Of a stretch of DNA of 20,377 nucleotides, positions 15,184-20,377 are shown piece by piece; within the stretch, counting starts at the first letter, position 1, and each line of letters opens with the position of its first letter. This DNA is from a virus. Location of the stretch: positions 1 through 20,377 of the IMG/VR virus record IMGVR_UViG_3300044846_003325, one strand, 5' to 3'. A model generated the notes under the pieces. The model was not told where the DNA came from. It worked only from the letters and a program-made list of their open reading frames with translations, and ran no database searches. The position numbers were made by a program, and so were the translations under genes.

Positions 15184-17781
15184 TTAACAGGGGATTTCTA
15201 ATATCCTACCATAAGTATCCGCGACCACATAAGTGATCGTATCTGTCTGAGCACGGATGAAGGTTCCCATTGGGATAAGTTGGAACGATGTTCCCGTATC
15301 GATGTAAACTTTATCAAGGTTGTTCAACGTGCTCGGACCGAATGTATAGACCGCAGTTAGGTTAGGTGTTGTACCCGCACACACGAGATCCTGATCTGTT
15401 GAGACAAAACAGACTATGCTGTAGAACGGTTGAGGATATGGGTATGGTTGGTTTGGGGTTATCGCATAAATTGGTGCGGGTGGTTCAATCCTATAGTATG
15501 GGACTGATTCCTTAATCAATGAGATTTGTGTGTTACGTTTGTTGACAAGATCCGCATCTGTAATTTTTTCAATCGTAAACCAAGAATCTTTAATCCATAT
15601 TTTGTCGTTCAGTTCGGTCTCGTATACATCCAATGGTCTAAAGAAAAATTGACCTGTCAAACGTTTGTTATACGGGTTGTATAAGTTATCAACATAGGTT
15701 CTCCAAAATGAATTGTATAAAGTGAATTCCGTGAACTGCTGAATTTGGTTTGTGTTGTTACCAAAGAAATCGAAAGTTGATCTGAAATTCAGATCAGAAA
15801 TAATTGGAGCGAATTGACTCTCAAGGGTAGATAGGTGAGAGACACATGGATAGGTATTCCACGCAATTGGGGTTGTTCCCCCTGATAGAAAATACCACTG
15901 ACCTTGAACTGACCTTAACGCATCCTTGTATGCGTATCTGTTTCCACACCAAAAGAAAATATGTGTTTTGGTAGCATAGGGTTCTTGTTGTTGAGAAACG
16001 AATCGGTAGTATTGTGGAATGATAAAATTCTCCGCACCAGTAACACCCGATGTAGGACAAGATCCGAATGGAACCTCGTATACCTGTTCACCTTGAAGGA
16101 GATTAGAAACTGATGTGAATCGTTCTCTACCGAATATGTAATCAAAACGACTTGAGAATGTCAGGGGTAGATATTCTTCATCTGTATCGGTATAAGTCCA
16201 TACAATGTCTTTGGAAAGGTCAAAAGACAATGGTTCAATTTTTACATCGTTGTTTGTGTCTAAGATTTTTGTCCAATCTCTAACCTTTCGATCCGTGTCG
16301 TTGAAATACCAATTGTATGGTTCAATCCTAATTTGACGTTCATTTTCATCTTGATATACCACAAGGTTAAACATGGTGACAAGTCCCTTAAAAAATTCCA
16401 AACAGTTTATGTTCGGAATTCCGATTGTCATATCTATCTCTCCTCCAACTAATGTGGGGGATTGATACAAATCCCAACGAGGACCGTATAGGTCATTTGC
16501 AACTCCGTCAGAAAACTGAGATATGCGATATACCCCTTTGTTTGACGCAAAACCAATATCAATACGAACAGTCCTGTCATACAAGCGAACGTAAACCAAA
16601 TCACCTGGTGCTAAATTGACGTTGATAAATAGGTTAACGGGTAATGGGTTAGAAATCGTTGGGAATAGTTGGATGTCAGGTGATTGATACAGAATATCAC
16701 CAACAGGAATATCACTGATGTCGTTCCACTGATAGGGAATCGGTGTGGTTGTTTTGAACATAATAACCTGAACCCTACCGTTGGTGAACGTGATGTCCTT
16801 TTGTTGAATGTTGAATCTAACATTAAATCCATAAAGACCTGCGTAAGGTGTTCTAAAATAAGGACCGAAATCACCAAAGATAAAGTTGTTAAGGGGGTCA
16901 AAAGCATTACCAATTTGCTTTGACCAATAGATTGGGTGGATTCTGTCTTTTCTGTAAACCTCATTTGACGGTTCCTGATACACCTGAAAAATGTTTTGGT
17001 TCGTTACCGCACTTGCGAATGTTACACCGACCTCAGAGTTCTGAAACGTGTCGAGATACATACTCGTGAAATAGGGTGAATCAAAAAATTCTGATACCAC
17101 CTCGTATTGTGTTTCATTAAACATTCGATCCAATAATGTTTTAACTTGAATCGCTGGTTTAAAGTCGTTCGGACTCATTGGGTATTGAGTTTGATCAAAA
17201 GAATAGTCCTCACCAAAGGACATTTGGAATGACGGAGTTGCTCCCGTGGTTTCTCCTGAATACGATAATCCGTAGTTGATCATCGGGTAAATGATCTTAC
17301 CCCCAAACAAACCACTCACTCCGTCGTTCTCACATTCCCAAGATTCAACGATATTGTCGTAAGTGAGGTCATGTACAAGGTCGGTGTAATTGAGGTCTTG
17401 TAATTCAAGATTTCTAAACCTTGATGTAAAATCTGATACCTCACCCAAGATGAATAATTCATAAATCCTTTCGAGTCCTGAGGTAGTTACCGAGTTCATA
17501 CGCATAACACCCTCGAAGATATTTGTTCCACGATACTGAACCACAATTGGTAGGATTTGTAAAGGGTTAAATACCTCTGCGTTAACCTCATAATAATGTT
17601 CAAACACTTGAGCATTACGTGAGGTGTCAGGAATGATAATTGTCCTTGAATACGGAACCCTACGAGCAGTTAAGTTCGTAAGGTCATTCTGTTGTATCGT
17701 AAGGGTGATCGGTATGTCCTCAAATAGATCAATTTGTTCCCAAGTTTGACCAGAGAGTTGAACCAAAAGGGTTGTATTCAT
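15184..17781 (-). CDS. Tail hub/tip-associated structural protein
   Basis: An 865-aa protein. The N-terminal ~70 residues (LFEDIPITLTIQQNDLTNLT, ARRVPYSRTIIIPDTSRN, then a Y-V) match a pattern I know from large tail-tip proteins of Bacteroidota siphophages (DL-ed--I-L--q--DL-----R--SYSKTI-IP-T--N). Central residues are aromatic and beta-rich. A stretch near residue 460 (NCLEFFKGLVTMFNLVVYQD, then IEPYNWYF) resembles the hub domain linking baseplate to tail tube. The ATG overlaps the 177-aa gene stop by one base (TAATG), and the tape measure gene follows 3 nt later. Distal tail location is inferred from context and recollection, with no clear enzymatic motif. Confidence 0.7.
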   Translation of the reverse strand: MNTTLLVQLSGQTWEQIDLFEDIPITLTIQQNDLTNLTARRVPYSRTIIIPDTSRNAQVFEHYYEVNAEVFNPLQILPIVVQYRGTNIFEGVMRMNSVTTSGLERIYELFILGEVSDFTSRFRNLELQDLNYTDLVHDLTYDNIVESWECENDGVSGLFGGKIIYPMINYGLSYSGETTGATPSFQMSFGEDYSFDQTQYPMSPNDFKPAIQVKTLLDRMFNETQYEVVSEFFDSPYFTSMYLDTFQNSEVGVTFASAVTNQNIFQVYQEPSNEVYRKDRIHPIYWSKQIGNAFDPLNNFIFGDFGPYFRTPYAGLYGFNVRFNIQQKDITFTNGRVQVIMFKTTTPIPYQWNDISDIPVGDILYQSPDIQLFPTISNPLPVNLFINVNLAPGDLVYVRLYDRTVRIDIGFASNKGVYRISQFSDGVANDLYGPRWDLYQSPTLVGGEIDMTIGIPNINCLEFFKGLVTMFNLVVYQDENERQIRIEPYNWYFNDTDRKVRDWTKILDTNNDVKIEPLSFDLSKDIVWTYTDTDEEYLPLTFSSRFDYIFGRERFTSVSNLLQGEQVYEVPFGSCPTSGVTGAENFIIPQYYRFVSQQQEPYATKTHIFFWCGNRYAYKDALRSVQGQWYFLSGGTTPIAWNTYPCVSHLSTLESQFAPIISDLNFRSTFDFFGNNTNQIQQFTEFTLYNSFWRTYVDNLYNPYNKRLTGQFFFRPLDVYETELNDKIWIKDSWFTIEKITDADLVNKRNTQISLIKESVPYYRIEPPAPIYAITPNQPYPYPQPFYSIVCFVSTDQDLVCAGTTPNLTAVYTFGPSTLNNLDKVYIDTGTSFQLIPMGTFIRAQTDTITYVVADTYGRILEIPC

Positions 17782-18314
17782 TATCTACCTAAAAGTTTGA
17801 TATTATTAGAATAAACGTATTGTACTTCGACGTTGTAAACGGTTCTGTTTCCTTGTATTTTTTTCTCAAATTCTGTGTTCAAAATATTGACAGGATATAG
17901 ACCACCATTTGTTTGAATTTCATATACCAATTGGGAGGTAAAAAGTTCTTCGTAAAACTCGAACATCGGTTGATTTACGAATCCTGAATTCACCAAAACC
18001 GTTTCTACCATTACAACCTCCGAGTCGTTTAGTCCTCGTGAGTATTGTGTTTTTTGTGGATCAGGTGACCCCCAATCTATGTTCAGAGATTTGAACTGTT
18101 GACGCTGAATTGACAGACCTTGGAATCTATTGAACCTCATATTTACGTAGTCAAACATACCATAACGGTTGCTGAACATTAGTTGTAAATGTTGGTTTGA
18201 AGAACGTGTCGGTCCGCAGTTTACATTGAAGGTGAACACCTCAGAAACGGGTGTGTACCCTGAGCAATTACCCAAGGTATATGTCGTTGGAACGGGTTGT
18301 GGAATTAAACTCAT
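17781..18314 (-). CDS. Phage structural protein of unknown function
   Basis: A 177-aa protein starting MSLIPQPVPTTYTLGNCSGY. Residues 35-75 (SSNQHLQLMFSNRYGMFDYV, then NMRF, then LSIQRQQFK) fit a pattern known from tail-region proteins of Bacteroidota phages (I-F-NR-G-FDY--F------I-R--YK). The C-terminal half has strands such as LVYEIQTNGGLYPVNILNTE. It lies between the 506-aa protein and the hub gene. Its first four residues (MSLI) equal those of the 506-aa protein upstream, and it may represent a domain that in relatives is fused to that protein (see findings). Confidence 0.65.
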   Translation of the reverse strand: MSLIPQPVPTTYTLGNCSGYTPVSEVFTFNVNCGPTRSSNQHLQLMFSNRYGMFDYVNMRFNRFQGLSIQRQQFKSLNIDWGSPDPQKTQYSRGLNDSEVVMVETVLVNSGFVNQPMFEFYEELFTSQLVYEIQTNGGLYPVNILNTEFEKKIQGNRTVYNVEVQYVYSNNIKLLGR

Positions 18315-18326
18315 AATATTAAATTT

Positions 18327-19847
18327 TTAACAAGGACCACCGATCACACATACAAGAACTACGTTTGCTCCCGATGAGTTGTAGATATTCCCCCCATCCA
18401 CGAAGTCACCTGTGAATGGTGATGTCAGACTTGGTGAATCGTAAAGTTGAGTGTCGTTATTTGTTATGTCCGTCACATCACAAGTGGTGTAAACGGTAAT
18501 TGGTGTTGAACCTTCACAAGCACAAATACCACCTGAACAACTACCCGCACATTCGTTGATGTTCCAACTCTTAAAACAACCAGGAGTTGAAGATGGTGTC
18601 GGGGTCAATGTTCTCGTTGGACTTGGGGTGGGTGTGGATGTTATACCACAAGGACCGAGAGTTTCGATTATCACCTCAGGATCCGAGATTGGTGAAATAC
18701 AAGAACACACCGCATAAATCACGGTTTTCTGTATTACCAAATTTTGGAATGCTCCTGTGTTACAATTTTGAATTGTGATTGTCGTAGATGAACTTGCACC
18801 TGTGTATTCAACAGTATATTCTGTACACCCTGAACAAACAGGTGTGGTGCTTGGAGTGGGTGTGGGACTCGGAGTAATAGAACCTGAAGTAGGACTTGGG
18901 GTCGGTGTAGGACTCACAGGAATTGGAGTTGTAGCACCTTCAAACACACCATATAACTGAACGGTATATTGTTCTGTATTGGGTGGAAAATAAGGGACGT
19001 TCAAAGGACCTGCTCCAACATACATCGTGTTGTATTCTGTCTCCCCACTGATGGGATCGATCAAGAAAAGTTGTTGGTAAACCTGATTACAATCTGCTCT
19101 CGGTCCTCCACCATTTGTGGTTATATTGTCCATAGTATAACCCGTGATCAGTGCTCCTTCATCGTCATAGAAATTATACTCAACGTAATAGGGTTCGCTG
19201 AGACCAGTTGTGGTTCCACTCCATAGGTAGTAATTGGTAAATCCCAAGGTATAATATTCCTGATCGGTTATGTCCATGATTCTCGGTGCGTTTGTTAAAA
19301 ACAAACCTGATGTGGTTGGGTAAACCGATAATGGTGATCCTGAAAGAACAAAGGGACCGATGTCAAAATCCTGTTGAGTAGCACGTCCGTTTGTTCCCAT
19401 AGTGGAACGGAAAATTTTATAGTTATCAGATGCGTTTGCTGGAAAACCTACATCGTTGTTAACCCCCGTAAATCCTGTGACTGATCCAATCGCAGAATCA
19501 GAATATTCGTAACCAGCGATAATTTTGTAATTCAGGACTTGGTAGTTCGCAGGTCTTGAGAATCCAATAGTTTGGTGTGTGTAAATCGGAGTTGTGTCCC
19601 AATAAGATATGGGTAAAGAGTCCGTGTAGGTCTCTAAAACTTGTTGTAGATCGACGATCCCCACCCCCGATGGGTTAGGACTACACTTACCTGAAAAGAC
19701 AAGGTTTCCGTCAACTTCCAAATTGTATAGAAAACGAAACTTGAATGTTGACGATGTGTTGTAAGTTGATGAGGACAGGGTAAAAAAGATACCGTCCGAT
19801 AATACGGGTTGAAATTCCGCAGGTGTGTTAGTGTAAATTAAACTCAT
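18327..19847 (-). CDS. Structural protein with Thr-Pro linkers and Cys-rich modules
   Basis: A 506-aa protein. Residues 1-300 form a beta-rich N-terminal part (FKFRFLYNLEVDGNLVFSGK, then PNPSGVGIVDLQQVLETYTD), similar in outline to tail-region proteins of Bacteroidota phages. Residues 307-336 are a Pro/Thr linker, followed by a Cys-containing module (Cys338, 341, 362, 381, 383, 400). A second linker (404-422) is followed by a second Cys module (424, 433, 437, 442, 444, 456, 500, 506). The high Cys content is unusual for this window and suggests extracellular disulfides or metal binding on the virion surface. The start overlaps the upstream stop (ATGA). Confidence 0.65.
   Translation of the reverse strand: MSLIYTNTPAEFQPVLSDGIFFTLSSSTYNTSSTFKFRFLYNLEVDGNLVFSGKCSPNPSGVGIVDLQQVLETYTDSLPISYWDTTPIYTHQTIGFSRPANYQVLNYKIIAGYEYSDSAIGSVTGFTGVNNDVGFPANASDNYKIFRSTMGTNGRATQQDFDIGPFVLSGSPLSVYPTTSGLFLTNAPRIMDITDQEYYTLGFTNYYLWSGTTTGLSEPYYVEYNFYDDEGALITGYTMDNITTNGGGPRADCNQVYQQLFLIDPISGETEYNTMYVGAGPLNVPYFPPNTEQYTVQLYGVFEGATTPIPVSPTPTPSPTSGSITPSPTPTPSTTPVCSGCTEYTVEYTGASSSTTITIQNCNTGAFQNLVIQKTVIYAVCSCISPISDPEVIIETLGPCGITSTPTPSPTRTLTPTPSSTPGCFKSWNINECAGSCSGGICACEGSTPITVYTTCDVTDITNNDTQLYDSPSLTSPFTGDFVDGGNIYNSSGANVVLVCVIGGPC
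18582..18929 (-). repeat. Two Thr-Pro linker segments in the 506-aa gene
   Basis: Coding stretches at 18840-18929 and 18582-18638 specify PTPTPSPT-type linkers that bracket a Cys-rich module. They use the same TPS/TPT codon pattern as the linkers in the 343- and 362-aa genes. Confidence 0.75.
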
Positions 19848-20377
19848 TGGTTGCTTCCTCTTATGATTATTTTTCTATCGATCAAAGTTCTGAAAAATTC
19901 TGCTGCATATTCTCCAATATCTCTTCTAAGTTTTGACTCTGTTTTTTTGAATGCTTCACTGATAAAATTCGTTGGAGCAATACCGTATTCACCAATGGAT
20001 CTTTGAATTAAAAATGCTTGTGATTTTTTGCTCATTATTGAACCATCAGCATTACGATAAGGTCCTACTCCACTACGATTATTCACCCACGTGAGGATTG
20101 TTTGTAAAGGTGGATATTTGAATGCAGGGTTTTGTTGTTTACCCCTACGTCCTGCATTTACAACACTCCACTCAGGTGCGTTGGGAAAACTCAATACGAG
20201 TTTCAGTTCACCTGTTTCTTCGTCCGTTTCAAATTCGATGGTGGTCGATCTAAATAATTTCCCTGTGTAAAGACGATTGTTGTATGATGGTGATCCTTTT
20301 CCACTGACAGGTTTTACCGTTCCATCAAAACCACGAGATACTCTTTTGACCAACAATTCTTTTTGAATTGCATTCTT
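19844..20377 (-). CDS. Neck/tail-completion-like protein (N-terminus beyond right edge)
   Basis: 177 residues are visible. The frame is open to the window edge, so the true start probably lies outside; a TTG at 20356 is a possible but weak internal start. Features include EWSVVNAGRRGKQQNPAFKY, PPLQTILTWVNNR, and QAFLIQRSIGEYGIAPTNFI near the C-terminus. This series (a-y-v--Gr, then pP---I--W, then A--I-rsI-e-GI-pt-F) is typical of HK97 gp10-like neck and tail-completion proteins, which seal the head-tail joint. It ends with an ATGA overlap with the 506-aa gene. Confidence 0.6.
   Translation of the reverse strand, partial: KNAIQKELLVKRVSRGFDGTVKPVSGKGSPSYNNRLYTGKLFRSTTIEFETDEETGELKLVLSFPNAPEWSVVNAGRRGKQQNPAFKYPPLQTILTWVNNRSGVGPYRNADGSIMSKKSQAFLIQRSIGEYGIAPTNFISEAFKKTESKLRRDIGEYAAEFFRTLIDRKIIIRGSNQ

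Overview
This window is part of the late (virion structural) region of a tailed dsDNA bacteriophage. Every convincing gene lies on the minus strand, with very tight packing (ATGA and TAATG overlaps, gaps of 1-20 nt). Starts are preceded by A/T-rich leaders instead of Shine-Dalgarno motifs, base composition is moderately AT-rich, and several proteins match types I know from phages of Bacteroidota and from aquatic metagenomes. A Bacteroidota host is therefore likely, but this is inference; nothing here names the host.

In transcription order (high to low coordinates) the window holds: a neck/tail-completion-like gene cut by the right edge (19844-20377); a 506-aa structural protein with Thr/Pro linkers and Cys-rich modules; a 177-aa structural protein; an 865-aa tail hub/tip-like protein; a 912-aa tape measure protein; an 869-aa multidomain protein ending in an XkdF-type prohead protease; a scaffold; the major capsid protein (MCP); and a 184-aa virion protein followed by a terminator-like hairpin. 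After that comes a block of surface or fibre-type genes (362, 85, 265, 343 and 645 aa) rich in Thr-Pro linkers and YadA-like repeats, then a conserved 148-aa protein, a portal, and a connector cut by the left edge. Protease-scaffold-MCP is the usual capsid assembly cassette. However, the portal and connector lie far downstream of it, and the tail genes lie upstream.

The main discovery is in 7561-9042. The MCP gene is split by two short, ORF-less group I introns (254 and 259 nt). They are close copies of each other and flank a mini-exon of exactly 66 nt. I located both 5' splice sites by P1 pairing (U.G wobble), both 3' sites by terminal G plus P10 pairing, and the catalytic core by P7 pairing and by stems whose sequence differs between copies while pairing is kept. 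Splicing gives a continuous 322-aa MCP reading ...CPYDLYDTYLSQYL...ESVPFEEV.... Without splicing, translation stops after 105 residues. Because both introns sit at the same codon phase and after the same TCCGT sequence, skipping the mini-exon would also be in frame.
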